The notes: generated by a model not told the origin, from the sequence alone. A stretch of 64,000 bases of DNA from Desulfomonile tiedjei DSM 6799 (GCF_000266945.1 NC_018025.1:3786001-3850000); one strand, 5' to 3'; positions 1 through 8,583 are shown, counted from the stretch's first letter. Made by a program: numbers and translations.

Positions 1-578
1 TCCGCTAGCGATGCCGAAGAAGCAACCACCATGACAGCATCGGCACAACCAAAACTGAGTGAATGCCCCAGGGTTCCTGAAGACGTGCAAATTCCTATAG
101 GTTCCGGGGTTGCATCCAAGGCTATTCTCAACCCCTTGAACATCGAGCTTTCAGCCAGGAGAAGCATTTCTCTACGCTTTGAGGAGAAAAGGAAGATGTC
201 TCCTCCGTTCTCCACTATCAGTTCATGGCTGAAGGGCATGAGATCCATTCCGACGAATTCCGAAATCGCACCTGCAACCGATGCCATCGGCCCCACGCCA
301 CATTGCGTCGAAACTGAAATCATGGTCTTGACAATCTTCGCTGCTGTGTCATCCGGAGGAACGGGAACCAAAGACCGGGCAAAAAAAGGATGACTTACGA
401 TGTACTCTTCAATCTGCCGCCGATAGTGCATCACCGTGGGGAAGGCTTTGCGACTCAGGTTGGTCGTACCCGAAATCAAGAGATCGGTTTGCTTGATGCG
501 AATTCTCGCGGAGATCAACTCCTTTGAGTTGACCAGTCCTCGATACAGGTCCGCATCTATTTCTCTGGGTACAGGCAT
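1..578 (-). CDS. UPF0280 family protein (ApbE-like), 3' end beyond left edge
   Basis: The reading frame is open from position 578 to the left edge. It contains landmarks I associate with UPF0280/ApbE-like proteins: a KQTDLLISG segment near the N-terminus, RRQIEEYI, GVGPMASVAGAISE, IVENGGDIFL and CTSSGTLGHS. These proteins have no settled function; the fold is related to FAD:protein FMN transferases. An ATG at 578 has GAGGG about 9 nt upstream, whereas an in-frame ATG at 587 is too close to that sequence, so 578 is preferred. It lies 12 nt after the Fe-S gene and closes a three-gene minus-strand operon with a molybdopterin oxidoreductase. The C-terminus is not in the window. Confidence 0.75.
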   Translation of the reverse strand, partial: MPVPREIDADLYRGLVNSKELISARIRIKQTDLLISGTTNLSRKAFPTVMHYRRQIEEYIVSHPFFARSLVPVPPDDTAAKIVKTMISVSTQCGVGPMASVAGAISEFVGMDLMPFSHELIVENGGDIFLFSSKRREMLLLAESSMFKGLRIALDATPEPIGICTSSGTLGHSLSFGCADAVMVVASSASLA

Positions 579-590
579 TTGATCCATCCC

Positions 591-1085
591 TCACGCCGTG
601 ATCTGGATGTCACCCATTTCACGGAGTCGTTTCTCGTTCAGGACGAAGGCTACATCTTTCGCATGGCCGAAATAGATGCATTTCATGGTGCACCGCGTTG
701 CGCATGCAGGCATGAACCCCATTTCCAGCCGATCCACACAAGAGTCGCAACTTTTAGCTCGTCGATCGGGTTGTTGTCCGAAGGGACAGGTGATCCAAAA
801 ATTGTACTGGCTATAATAGTCACAAGGTGTATCGCAGTGACGGCATGATAAAGGCATGCGCAGGAGCGGCTGAATACTTGGACTCTTGCCGGCGTGTACC
901 CCGATAGCTCTGCAGGAATCGGGTTCGTGAATATCCGCGGTGTGTTCGATTCGGCATGCGATCTGGCAAGCGCCGCAGGATATGCAGCGGTCCAGGTCAA
1001 CCATGAGAACCAGTTCCGCAGGATTTCCCTTATCCAGATCGGCCACGGAGACCTTGAAGTTTTTGCTCACATAGAGGACTTTCAT
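591..1085 (-). CDS. DmsB/HycB-type 4Fe-4S electron-transfer subunit
   Basis: This 164-residue protein has four Cys clusters. CISCGACQIAC lies near residue 35, CRHCDTPC near 80, a lone CPFG near 100 and CDSCVDRLEMG..CATRCTMKC near 115-140. That is the arrangement of the iron-sulfur subunit of DMSO-reductase-family molybdoenzymes, which carries electrons to or from the catalytic subunit. No twin-Arg or other signal is visible, so a cytoplasmic location is likely. It sits 64 nt downstream of the large molybdopterin subunit. No membrane-anchor subunit is visible inside the window; one could lie beyond the left edge. The electron acceptor is unknown. Confidence 0.85.
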   Translation of the reverse strand: MKVLYVSKNFKVSVADLDKGNPAELVLMVDLDRCISCGACQIACRIEHTADIHEPDSCRAIGVHAGKSPSIQPLLRMPLSCRHCDTPCDYYSQYNFWITCPFGQQPDRRAKSCDSCVDRLEMGFMPACATRCTMKCIYFGHAKDVAFVLNEKRLREMGDIQITA

Positions 1086-1149
1086 TTCTCAACATTCCTC
1101 CGGGTTGTCTCCGCGCAAGGAATCGTTTCGAGCAACCATCGCTGCGGGT

Positions 1150-3363
1150 TCATGATACGCTCTTTCGCGGTTGAAATTGTTCGACAAACCTGACGATCAG
1201 TGCAGTAGCCGCTTCTTTTTCCGACTGAAACTTGTATGCGGTTACCCATGCAAACTTCTTTGGTGCCACCCCGGAAGATGGCAGATCAAAGAGGCTTCTG
1301 GGACTTTCATATGCAAAAAAAGGTTGATAAGGATCGATTTCCTCCGGACACCAGACAGTCCTGGGGTCAATGTCGTCACTCAACCACGCAGGGGCAGTCA
1401 AAGTGCCGTTGTCATTTTCGAGGGTGAGAGATTCGCCTTTACTGACGCCAATGAGTCTTGCCAGTTGCGGATGAATCTTGATTCCTGAGCCGTTGGCTTC
1501 GACTCCCCGATCCGTTACGAAGTGGCCGAACTCGTTGGTGCTGTCGATAAGTGTTCCTGTTATCAACATCAAAGGGTATAGGGCTTTTTGCGGTTCTGCC
1601 GATGACGATTTGTCATGAATCAGGGAGACTGCACAGTTGATTTTGCCCGAGGTTGTCGGGAAACGACTTTCTGATAGAGGATAATTCGTGCTCCTGCGGA
1701 ACAGAATGTTCTTACCTCTGATATTTCCCTGGATAAGTCGGTTGTCTTCAAAATCCAATTCCGATGGATCGATACACGGCCACAGTATTCCACCGGGTGG
1801 GTTGATTTCGGGATCCAGATCCTTGGCGGAGACTACCTGAGTCAAAGGATTGTTGAGCAGGAAGAAATGTACAGCTTTCCGAGAATCGACTTCTCCCTGT
1901 TCGTTCCGCCATGGACATGGCTTGCCGGAATCCATGGAAGTTGCCAAGTCCGTCCAGAATTGCAGATTCGATCCACACTCTCCCGGAGGTTCCACGATTT
2001 TGTGGTGCCACTGTACAGACCTACTGTTGTTGGTAGCAACGAGACCGGAATATTCAAGCCACGAACTCATGGGAAAGGAGAAGTGGGCACGATGAAAGGT
2101 CTCGTTCGGATATGACGAGAGGTGCACGATGAGGGGAATTTCGCTCATCGCAGCTTTTGTCTTCTTTCCATCCGCGAGGCGTGCACAAGGATTCCCACGA
2201 CAGATCAGTGCACCGATTCTGTGTTTGGGAGAAAGGAGAATATCTTCAAGATCGAAATGAGACTCTTCCTCCTCGGATGTCCTTGCATCACCGGAATTCT
2301 CCAAGCCCCAGGATTCCCAGAGAAAGGGTGATGCATTAAGAAGGTTCAATCCTCCTCCGGGAATTCCTATCGATCCTCTTGCGCAAACAAGAGCCGCGCA
2401 GAGAAATACTTCGAGCTCGGAAAGGTATCTCCGGGAATGCCAACTCCCTGCAATAACCTGGATCGGATAGGCACGACCGATGGTGTCGGCCATCCTCTCC
2501 AAATCTTTAATATCGACCCAGCAATCCTTGGCTGCCGTTTCAAGGGAAACCTTTTCGAGTTCCGACTTGAGACTCGTAAAGCCTTCCGTGGATTCTTGCA
2601 TGAACTCTTCGTCTATCATTCCTTTCCGAATAAGAAGATGCAGAATTGTCTTCAACGCCAGAGACTCACTTCCAGGTTTCACACGAAGCGATAGACTGGC
2701 TCTCGAAGATGTCATTGTAGTTGCGGAACCAATCGAGAGGAGAGGTGTGCCCCGATCTCTGGCATCCAGGAGAGGACCCAAGGTCATTGGATCCGTGGCT
2801 GCAAGATCGCAATTATAAAGCAGAATGCACTTGCTGTGGCACCAGTCGCGGGGTGAATTCATCAGCAAAGAGGATCCCGGAACGCCGAACATGTTGTCGA
2901 TGATGCCGCCTTTTCCAAAGGGACGAGGAAAGAATCGGGCGGGAGTATTGGTTATGCCGAACTGACGGGCGAACCAGGCTGCGCCTGCAAGGTAATCAAA
3001 AGGATCGGAATCGTTGCCGTGAATGCAGATAGATTCTTTGCCGAAGGTCGATGCAATTTCCGAAATCCTTTTTGAAAGTGCACGAATGGCGTCACCCCAT
3101 GTCACCTCCTGGAAAGGTTGTGTGAGGCTTGCCCTTACACGGGATTGTGTAATGCGGTTCGGATTTGTGCCATGAAAATAGGAGAGCATTCCTTTGGGGC
3201 AGAAGGAACCTTTGTTCACAGGGTGCTCTTCGTCACCAAAAATGTCTACGATCTCGCCATTTTTTAGAAAAACCTTTACACCGCAACCTGCCGGACAATT
3301 ACCACAGGTGGATCTTCTCATGGTGTCAAAGTCTCTGACGGTTTGTTGCTTTTTCTTGAACAT
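1150..3363 (-). CDS. Molybdopterin-dependent oxidoreductase, large subunit (DMSO reductase superfamily)
   Basis: The 737-residue protein begins with a [4Fe-4S] site (Cys20, Cys23, Cys27 and Cys55 in NKGSFCPKG), followed by the WGDAI motif of the bis-MGD family. A C-terminal molybdopterin-dinucleotide-binding domain (LMLITGTL, then an HPQLARLIGVSKGE segment) is present. The protein lacks a Tat signal and is probably cytoplasmic. The stretch where relatives carry the Mo ligand (Cys, Sec, Ser or Asp) reads ITNTPARFFPRPFGKGG and has no obvious Cys or Sec, so substrate and even catalytic competence are uncertain. It is the first gene of an operon with a DmsB-like protein and UPF0280. The substrate cannot be inferred. 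Confidence 0.85.
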   Translation of the reverse strand: MFKKKQQTVRDFDTMRRSTCGNCPAGCGVKVFLKNGEIVDIFGDEEHPVNKGSFCPKGMLSYFHGTNPNRITQSRVRASLTQPFQEVTWGDAIRALSKRISEIASTFGKESICIHGNDSDPFDYLAGAAWFARQFGITNTPARFFPRPFGKGGIIDNMFGVPGSSLLMNSPRDWCHSKCILLYNCDLAATDPMTLGPLLDARDRGTPLLSIGSATTMTSSRASLSLRVKPGSESLALKTILHLLIRKGMIDEEFMQESTEGFTSLKSELEKVSLETAAKDCWVDIKDLERMADTIGRAYPIQVIAGSWHSRRYLSELEVFLCAALVCARGSIGIPGGGLNLLNASPFLWESWGLENSGDARTSEEEESHFDLEDILLSPKHRIGALICRGNPCARLADGKKTKAAMSEIPLIVHLSSYPNETFHRAHFSFPMSSWLEYSGLVATNNSRSVQWHHKIVEPPGECGSNLQFWTDLATSMDSGKPCPWRNEQGEVDSRKAVHFFLLNNPLTQVVSAKDLDPEINPPGGILWPCIDPSELDFEDNRLIQGNIRGKNILFRRSTNYPLSESRFPTTSGKINCAVSLIHDKSSSAEPQKALYPLMLITGTLIDSTNEFGHFVTDRGVEANGSGIKIHPQLARLIGVSKGESLTLENDNGTLTAPAWLSDDIDPRTVWCPEEIDPYQPFFAYESPRSLFDLPSSGVAPKKFAWVTAYKFQSEKEAATALIVRFVEQFQPRKSVS

Positions 3364-3682
3364 TGTTTCCGGTCCTCTTCCAACGAATTCACCGAGAAAC
3401 TGTGCAATAACTCTAGATTTTTTCGATCATGAACCCCAGTCCCGATCTCAGACCTCGGATGGGGTTGCTATGAGAAAATGCAGACCTGGAGTCACTTTGT
3501 CCGCCGTGCTTTTATTCCGAACGCTTCAGCAACGGCCATTGTGGATAATCTCTTCTTTTCACGAACTGAGGTTAGTGCAACTGACATGCCAATTGCGAAG
3601 TGTGACCGGATTCTCAATCACAGAGGGACTATGAGGTGCTCTCGGGAGAGTCATTTGTTTAGCTCGGCGGTCTCCTTTATAC

Positions 3683-3991
3683 GATTTGCCGAACTAATGT
3701 CCGAATTGAGGACAAGAGTATTGGTGGGTGCCGCCCTCCGGAAAGTGTCTCAAAAATCTCTAATGCACAAAACTCGTGCCACGATTCTCCATCCGAGTAG
3801 GGGCAGACCTATGTGTCTGCCCTCATTTGGGCGGACTCGCAGGTCCGCCCCTACAATCAGGCCGTGAAGATGATGAGAATTTCGTGCCACGATTTGGAAT
3901 GAATTTCGACTTTTGAGACAGTCTCAAGGCGCCGGTCCCTACTAATATCTTGTGTTCGAGCGGGGGATAAGCGTCAGAATTTTGGGCAACC
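3683..3991. repeat. MITE-like repeat R3, copy 1, interrupted by a smaller element
   Basis: The outer parts (3683-3740 and 3926-3991) match the element at 6120-6293. Shared pieces are an AATTGAGGA..AGTATTGGTGGGTG block on the left and CGGTCCCTACTAATATC...GGATAAGCG.CAGAATTTTGGGCAAC on the right. The two ends are imperfect inverted repeats (TTTGCCGAAC / GTTGCCCAAAATT). The middle is occupied by the 185-bp element at 3741-3925. The whole 3364-4176 interval holds no convincing gene; apart from this repeat I see nothing coding in it. Confidence 0.5.
3741..3925. mobile_element. Non-autonomous IS1182-like mini-element, copy 1 (185 bp)
   Basis: It begins GAAAGTGTCTCAAAA and ends TTTTGAGACAGTCTC, the same termini as the two complete IS1182-type elements in this window (GAAACTGTCTCAAAA / TTTTGAGACGCTTTC). 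Its interior shares long blocks with the copy at 35912-36124: GTGCCACGAT, CCCCTACAATCAGGCCGTG, and TTCGTGCCACGAT.TGG.ATGAA near the right end. It encodes nothing. It is nested in repeat R3. No clear target duplication is visible here. Confidence 0.6.
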
Positions 3992-4176
3992 GCTCTAAAT
4001 ACATGCTTTCCTCGCGGGGTTTTTCGTCACATGCCGGTTGGCAGATCGGAATGTGTGTCCGACTGGGTACACCGCGTCCGGAATGCTTTTCATAGTGATA
4101 ATCCGGCAACAATCTCTTTCAAAACAGTTCTTGCAGATTTCTTTCAAGGATGTAACAATGGAGATTATGAGTTTTC

Positions 4177-4212
4177 TGTAATCAATTGATTACATGTAAC
4201 CGGTAGATTACA
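4177..4212. promoter_or_regulatory. Two abutting 18-bp palindromes (operator candidate)
   Basis: Positions 4177-4194 read TGTAATCAATTGATTACA, a perfect palindrome. Immediately next, 4195-4212 read TGTAACCGGTAGATTACA, an imperfect palindrome with the same TGTAA..TTACA arms. A TGTAAC half-site lies at 4151. The pair is about 130 bp upstream of the sigma-54 activator gene and roughly 810 bp from the divergent molybdoenzyme operon. Such a tandem array suggests cooperative binding of a dimeric regulator. Which regulator binds is unknown. Confidence 0.5.
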
Positions 4213-4339
4213 GTGGCAACAGAATCCGGTCGCTATGCAGCAAGAAGCGGCACTGAGGTCGGGCTCTGATGCAGACACGATTCTTCCCGTGATAGCTTAA
4301 GGAATATCGCATCCGCCTACCGATTCAGGAGGTTTGGCC

Positions 4340-5764
4340 ATGATGGCTGGCTCTGTGTGCCGTGATGCCGATGTGTTGCGACTGGAAAAGTATGAAGATT
4401 GCCTGCACAAGCTCATACTTGATCTTGCGCACGTTGGCGTGCTGATAACGGATAGGAAAGGTGACATCAAATATCTGAACCCGACGTTCGCCATGATGTT
4501 CGACATGGACATCAAGACGGCCATCTCCAAGAATATCAACGACTATTTTCCCCATTCCAAGCTCATGAGGGTAATGGAAACGGGAATACCCGATAAGGCT
4601 GTTGAGTTTTCTTTCAAAGGCCAGAGTGCCCTCGTGAATCGCTATCCCATTACGCACCAGGGAGTGACTGCAGGCGGGTTTATTGAAGTGTATTTTCGGG
4701 ATATTAGAGATCTCCAGAAACTCATGCGCAAGATGACCAACCTGCAGAAGAAGGTCATCTATTATAAGCGCAAAAGCCAAGGGCTTCCGGGAGCATCGTA
4801 CACTTTTGATGACATCATAGGCCAGAGCACGGTCATACGAAAATTCAAGAAATTGGGTATGCAGTTCGCCCGCAGCTCTATTCCTGTTCTCGTACTCGGC
4901 GAGAGCGGTGCAGGAAAGGAACTGGTTGCGCATGCAATTCATTCCGCCGGTTCCAGGTCCGATGAGCCTTTTGTCCGTGTAAATTGCGCGGCAATTCCCA
5001 AGGACCTGCTAGAATCAGAGCTTTTCGGCTATGAGGAAGGAACATTCACTGGAGCCAAGACGGGCGGGAGAGTGGGGAAATTTGAGCTGGCCGACAAGGG
5101 AACCATATTCCTTGACGAAATCGGTGAGCTTCCCTTGGATATGCAGGCCAAGTTGTTGAGAGTACTGGAGAACGGAGAAATTCAGAAGATCGGGACTTCC
5201 GATGTGGTCTATTCGGATTTCAGACTGATCGCAGCAACGAACAAGGATTTGGCGGCATCTGTGGCCAAAGGCACCTTCAGGGAAGATCTGTACCATCGTC
5301 TTCACATTCTGGTGCTCGCAATTCCGCCATTGCGAGACAGGCCTGAAGATATTCCCCTGCTTGCGCAACACTTACTGGATACTACCAGAGATAAGCCATC
5401 CAACCTGGAAATCACCTTCGCAAGTGAAGTGAAGCAACTGCTGCAAGCTTACCCCTGGCCGGGCAATATTCGCGAACTCAGAAACGTGCTCACGTTCGCC
5501 GTTTTTTCGCTAGACGAAGGACAGACAGAGATCCGGCTGCGAAACCTTCCACCGTACATGCTCGAAAATCAGGTCATGATGGTAACCAGATTGAAGCCTG
5601 CACTGTCCCCTCTGAATCAGGCCAGAGAGAAATCGGAAAAAGAGGCTCTTCTGGCGGCCCTGGAGCAAACCGCACAAAACAAGGCTCAAGCCGCAAAACT
5701 GCTGGGAATATCCCGGAACGAAATTTACCGCAAAATGCGAAGATACGGACTTCTGTCCAGATAA
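4340..5764 (+). CDS. PAS-domain sigma-54-dependent transcriptional activator (Fis-type HTH)
   Basis: It has an N-terminal PAS-type sensor (about residues 15-120), an AAA+ domain with Walker A GESGAGKE and Walker B GTIFLDEIGE, the R-finger region LRDRPEDIP, and a C-terminal Fis-like HTH (KAQAAKLLGISRNEIYRKMRR). The sigma-54 contact loop reads GTFTGA instead of the usual GAFTGA. The start is placed at ATG 4340 because AGGAGG at 4327-4332 gives 7-nt spacing; a TTG at 4334 would be only 1 nt away. It probably senses a small metabolite and activates either the divergent molybdoenzyme operon or the downstream Xsc-like gene. No -24/-12 site was found near either. Confidence 0.9.
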   Translation: MMAGSVCRDADVLRLEKYEDCLHKLILDLAHVGVLITDRKGDIKYLNPTFAMMFDMDIKTAISKNINDYFPHSKLMRVMETGIPDKAVEFSFKGQSALVNRYPITHQGVTAGGFIEVYFRDIRDLQKLMRKMTNLQKKVIYYKRKSQGLPGASYTFDDIIGQSTVIRKFKKLGMQFARSSIPVLVLGESGAGKELVAHAIHSAGSRSDEPFVRVNCAAIPKDLLESELFGYEEGTFTGAKTGGRVGKFELADKGTIFLDEIGELPLDMQAKLLRVLENGEIQKIGTSDVVYSDFRLIAATNKDLAASVAKGTFREDLYHRLHILVLAIPPLRDRPEDIPLLAQHLLDTTRDKPSNLEITFASEVKQLLQAYPWPGNIRELRNVLTFAVFSLDEGQTEIRLRNLPPYMLENQVMMVTRLKPALSPLNQAREKSEKEALLAALEQTAQNKAQAAKLLGISRNEIYRKMRRYGLLSR

Positions 5765-5817
5765 ACTCGATCCCCCCGAATCAGATGATTCTGCGCTTCG
5801 GGAGACAGTCTCCTGAC

Positions 5818-5867
5818 TGACGTGCTTCCATTCAAGCGCGGGATCCAATCTCATTGATGTCATCTCA
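5818..5867. repeat. 50-bp repeat R4, copy 1
   Basis: It starts TGACGTGCTTCCATTCAAGC, runs through CCAATCTCATTGATGTCAT and matches 6335-6384 at roughly four of five positions. It sits just downstream of the sigma-54 activator gene. Confidence 0.45.
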
Positions 5868-5935
5868 TATCGATTTGCTTTCAGAGTTAGACGAAAATCC
5901 CCTCTACCCCCATAGGCGCTACCTCGCTGTAATTC

Positions 5936-6085
5936 TTTGTCCTGCAGGGACCAAAGAAAATAGCCCGGTAATTTATTGCCGGGAATCTGTGTATCAGCCG
6001 TCCCGCCGGGACTCGAGAATCATTAGGTTTTTCCCTTAACCGGCGATGAATCGCCGGCCTATTTTCAGTTGTTCCTCCGGAACAA
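5936..6085. repeat. Cluster of five short hairpins
   Basis: Five successive inverted repeats occur in 150 bp of non-coding DNA: GTCC-TGCA-GGGAC (about 5939-5951), CCCGG..CCGGG (5964-5983), GTCCC-GCC-GGGAC (6000-6012), CCGGCGAT-GA-ATCGCCGG (6040-6057, perfect) and TTGTTCC-TCC-GGAACAA (6069-6085, perfect). No T-tract follows any of them. It could be decayed mobile DNA, REP-type repeats or a structured RNA. The 5765-6687 gap otherwise holds only repeats R3 and R4. Confidence 0.5.
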
Positions 6086-6119
6086 ACGATCCAGAACACG
6101 CTAATTTAGCGCTTATAGC

Positions 6120-6293
6120 AGTTGCCAAAATTAGTGACCGATTGAAGAGTAGGAATATTGGTAGGTGCCGTGCCTCCGTGCCGGCACATCTTCAATATGA
6201 TCAATGATATCGATGAATGGACCGGCAGCGACGCCGGTCCCTACCAATATCCTGTAATTCACACGAGGGATAAACGACAGAATTTTTGGCACT
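6120..6293. repeat. MITE-like repeat R3, copy 2 (uninterrupted)
   Basis: The ends are inverted repeats: AGTTGCCAAAATT on the left and AATTTTTGGCACT on the right. The interior has GC-rich palindromic pieces (GTGCCGGCAC; CCGGCAGCGACGCCGG). It matches the outer parts of 3683-3991. It is non-coding, about 174 bp. Confidence 0.5.
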
Positions 6294-6334
6294 GACTATA
6301 TGGGGAATGGGGGGATTTTGAATGCAAATTGGTA

Positions 6335-6384
6335 TGACGTGCCTCTATTCAAGCGCATGATCGAATCTCATTGATGTCACGTCA
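6335..6384. repeat. 50-bp repeat R4, copy 2
   Basis: This copy begins TGACGTG and ends CACGTCA, so its termini form a 7-bp inverted repeat. The interior (ATTCAAGCGCATGATCGAAT) matches 5818-5867. The segment just before it (6301-6333) resembles the right part of the element at 53157-53243. Confidence 0.45.
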
Positions 6385-6687
6385 ACTCCTCCAAGCACGG
6401 TGAAAAGCGAACCGTCCGGCGTCGGGAATCGAACAGACGAGTCGGCTGGCACACTTCCTGCACCAGTCACTACATATGTGCCTTCAATCGAAGGCTCGAA
6501 CAGTACGAATCTGCCAACCCTTTATCGACCCATACTTGCCGGGTTTCCTATTCCACAGCGACAGATGCCGCTTCCGGGTTGGCCGATGACGAATGTTGCC
6601 CAGACACGCCGCAAACAGGTCGGCTGTTTTTTCGCTCGATACGTTCTTTAAAAGAAACGCTCGAGCAGCAACCAGGAGGAAATGAGG

Positions 6688-8424
6688 ATGACGACAATGA
6701 AAATGTTGGCCAGTGAGGCGCTGGTCGAAACAATGGTCGCAGAAGGAGTAAAAGAAGTATTTGGGCTCGTCGGTTCCGCGTTCATGGATGTGCTGGATCT
6801 CTTTCCCCAGGCAGGCATCCGTTTTGTCTATGTTGCTCACGAACAGGCTGCAGCTCATGCCGCCGACGGACTGGCACGGGTTACGGGAAGACCGCAAGTA
6901 TGTATCGCGCAAAACGGCCCTGGCGCGATCAACTTTGTTTCGGGGATCACGGCCGCATTTTGGGCTCATTCCCCTGTGGTCGCAGTCACTCCGGAAACAG
7001 GAAGCAAAGGAATAGGTACAGGCGGGTTCCAGGAGATCGATCAGTTACCTTTTTTCCAGCCAAACACAAAATTCCAAGTTCGACTCAATCGTCCCGACCG
7101 CATGGCCGAAGTGGCTCGCCGCTGCTTCTATATCGCCAAATCCGAGATGGGACCTACCCAGCTCAATATCCCGAGAGACTACTTTTACGGAATCGTCCAG
7201 GACGAAATCTATACAACTCCGGAACTACTGAGAGGCGCCGGTCCCGCAAGCCAGCTTGCAGCAGCAGCAAACCTTTTGTCACAGGCCCGGTATCCTGTGA
7301 TTCTCGCTGGTGGCGGAGTTTCCATGGGTGATGCACTTGACGAGACCAAGATGCTTGCTGAATACCTGACTGCACCCGTAGTGAACAGCTACCTCCATAA
7401 TGATTCTTTCCCGTACGATCATCCCCTGGGAACCGGCCCGATAGGTTACTGCGGTTCCAAAGCAGCCATGAGGACCATAGCCAAAGCAGATGTAGTATTA
7501 GCTCTGGGCTGCCGTCTCGGTCCGTTCGGTACACTTCCCCAGTACGATATAGACTATTGGCCGAAGGGTGCCAAGATCGTTCAAGTAGATATTGACAGCC
7601 GAGTGCTCGGGCTCAGCAAGCGAGTCGAATTGGGGATCCTGGCCGATGCCAAAGCATTCGCTCAGGAACTCCTGTTGAAGCTCAAAGCTCAGGATGCTAA
7701 CCGAAAGTCGGACACCAATCGCATTGAAGACGTAAAGAAGGAAAAAGCCGACTGGGAGGAAGAGCTCCAGGCCACATCCTCATCATCCCAGAATCCGATG
7801 CATCCTCGACGCTTTCTTAAGGAGTTTTCCGCCGCCATTCCCAAGGACGCCATCGTCACCACGGATATCGGAAATACGTGTTCCATGGCAAATGCTTACC
7901 TGAAATTCAACGGTATTCGCCAGCACCTCTCTGCTTTGAGCTGGGGCAACTGCGGATTTGCTTACGGAGCAGCCCTTGGGGCAAAGATAGGAGCTCCGGA
8001 TAAGCCGGTCTTCGCGCTCCAGGGTGATGGCGCATGGGGAATAAGTGGTCTTTCTGAAGTAATGACTGCTGTGAGAGAGAACATCCCCGTTATTGCCGTG
8101 GTGTTCAACAATTTCGAGTGGGGTGCTGAGAAAAAGAACCAGGTAGACTACTACAATGAACGTTATCTAGGTGTGGATCTCCTGAGCAATCCGAATTTTG
8201 CTCAGCTCGCCAAGGACATGGGCGCAGAAGGGTACAGAGTACATGAGGCGGGAGACGTCCAGGAGTCCATTAACGCGGCCATTGCGAGCGGCAAACCGGC
8301 AGTAATTGAGGTCATTCAACAGGGTGGGAAGACGGTGTTGGCCGAGCCCTTCAGGCGGGATGCTCTCCAGCCGGCTTTACGGTATCTTCCCAAGTATGCA
8401 CACTTGACGGTCAAGCCGGAGTGA
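6688..8424 (+). CDS. xsc: Xsc-family thiamine-diphosphate enzyme (sulfoacetaldehyde acetyltransferase-like)
   Basis: This 578-residue protein has the three-domain acetolactate-synthase fold. The N-terminal PYR part has the catalytic Glu in AHEQAAAHAADG, the central part has GPIGYCGSKAAM and DIDYWPKGAKIVQVDID, and the C-terminal PP part has GDGAWG and VFNNFEWGAEKKNQ. The last motifs and EPFRRDA near the end are typical of Xsc, which cleaves sulfoacetaldehyde with phosphate to acetyl phosphate and sulfite. Xsc assignment is by recalled motifs; other substrates are possible. No phosphotransacetylase or taurine transaminase is adjacent. Start at ATG 6688 is 8 nt after AGGAGG (6674-6679); an ATG at 6682 would be too close. 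Confidence 0.65.
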   Translation: MTTMKMLASEALVETMVAEGVKEVFGLVGSAFMDVLDLFPQAGIRFVYVAHEQAAAHAADGLARVTGRPQVCIAQNGPGAINFVSGITAAFWAHSPVVAVTPETGSKGIGTGGFQEIDQLPFFQPNTKFQVRLNRPDRMAEVARRCFYIAKSEMGPTQLNIPRDYFYGIVQDEIYTTPELLRGAGPASQLAAAANLLSQARYPVILAGGGVSMGDALDETKMLAEYLTAPVVNSYLHNDSFPYDHPLGTGPIGYCGSKAAMRTIAKADVVLALGCRLGPFGTLPQYDIDYWPKGAKIVQVDIDSRVLGLSKRVELGILADAKAFAQELLLKLKAQDANRKSDTNRIEDVKKEKADWEEELQATSSSSQNPMHPRRFLKEFSAAIPKDAIVTTDIGNTCSMANAYLKFNGIRQHLSALSWGNCGFAYGAALGAKIGAPDKPVFALQGDGAWGISGLSEVMTAVRENIPVIAVVFNNFEWGAEKKNQVDYYNERYLGVDLLSNPNFAQLAKDMGAEGYRVHEAGDVQESINAAIASGKPAVIEVIQQGGKTVLAEPFRRDALQPALRYLPKYAHLTVKPE

Positions 8425-8555
8425 TAGAAGCAGAAGTAACAATTTCCACGTGAGCGGAGTTGACACATTCTTCCTTGATCACGGCATTCCTGGTTTTCTG
8501 AATCCCGCCTAAAACCTCTTCACTAAAAGCGGAATCCCAGGATGCTCTTTTAATA

Positions 8556-8583
8556 CCCCCTGTCATGAGAAGGTGGCAGGGGG
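8556..8583 (+). terminator. GC-rich hairpin after the Xsc-like gene (weak terminator candidate)
   Basis: CCCCCTG (8556-8562) pairs with CAGGGGG (8577-8583). It lies 130 bp past the stop codon. There is no following T-run, so Rho-independent function is doubtful. The rest of 8425-8741 shows no gene. Confidence 0.3.

Noticed and set aside
3478-3867. 129-codon frame in the gap after the molybdoenzyme gene
   Set aside because: It crosses the R3 and mini-element boundaries and has no ribosome site or recognisable sequence.
8556-8583. Strong Rho-independent terminator after the Xsc-like gene
   Set aside because: The stem is good but no T-tract follows; it is kept only as a weak candidate.
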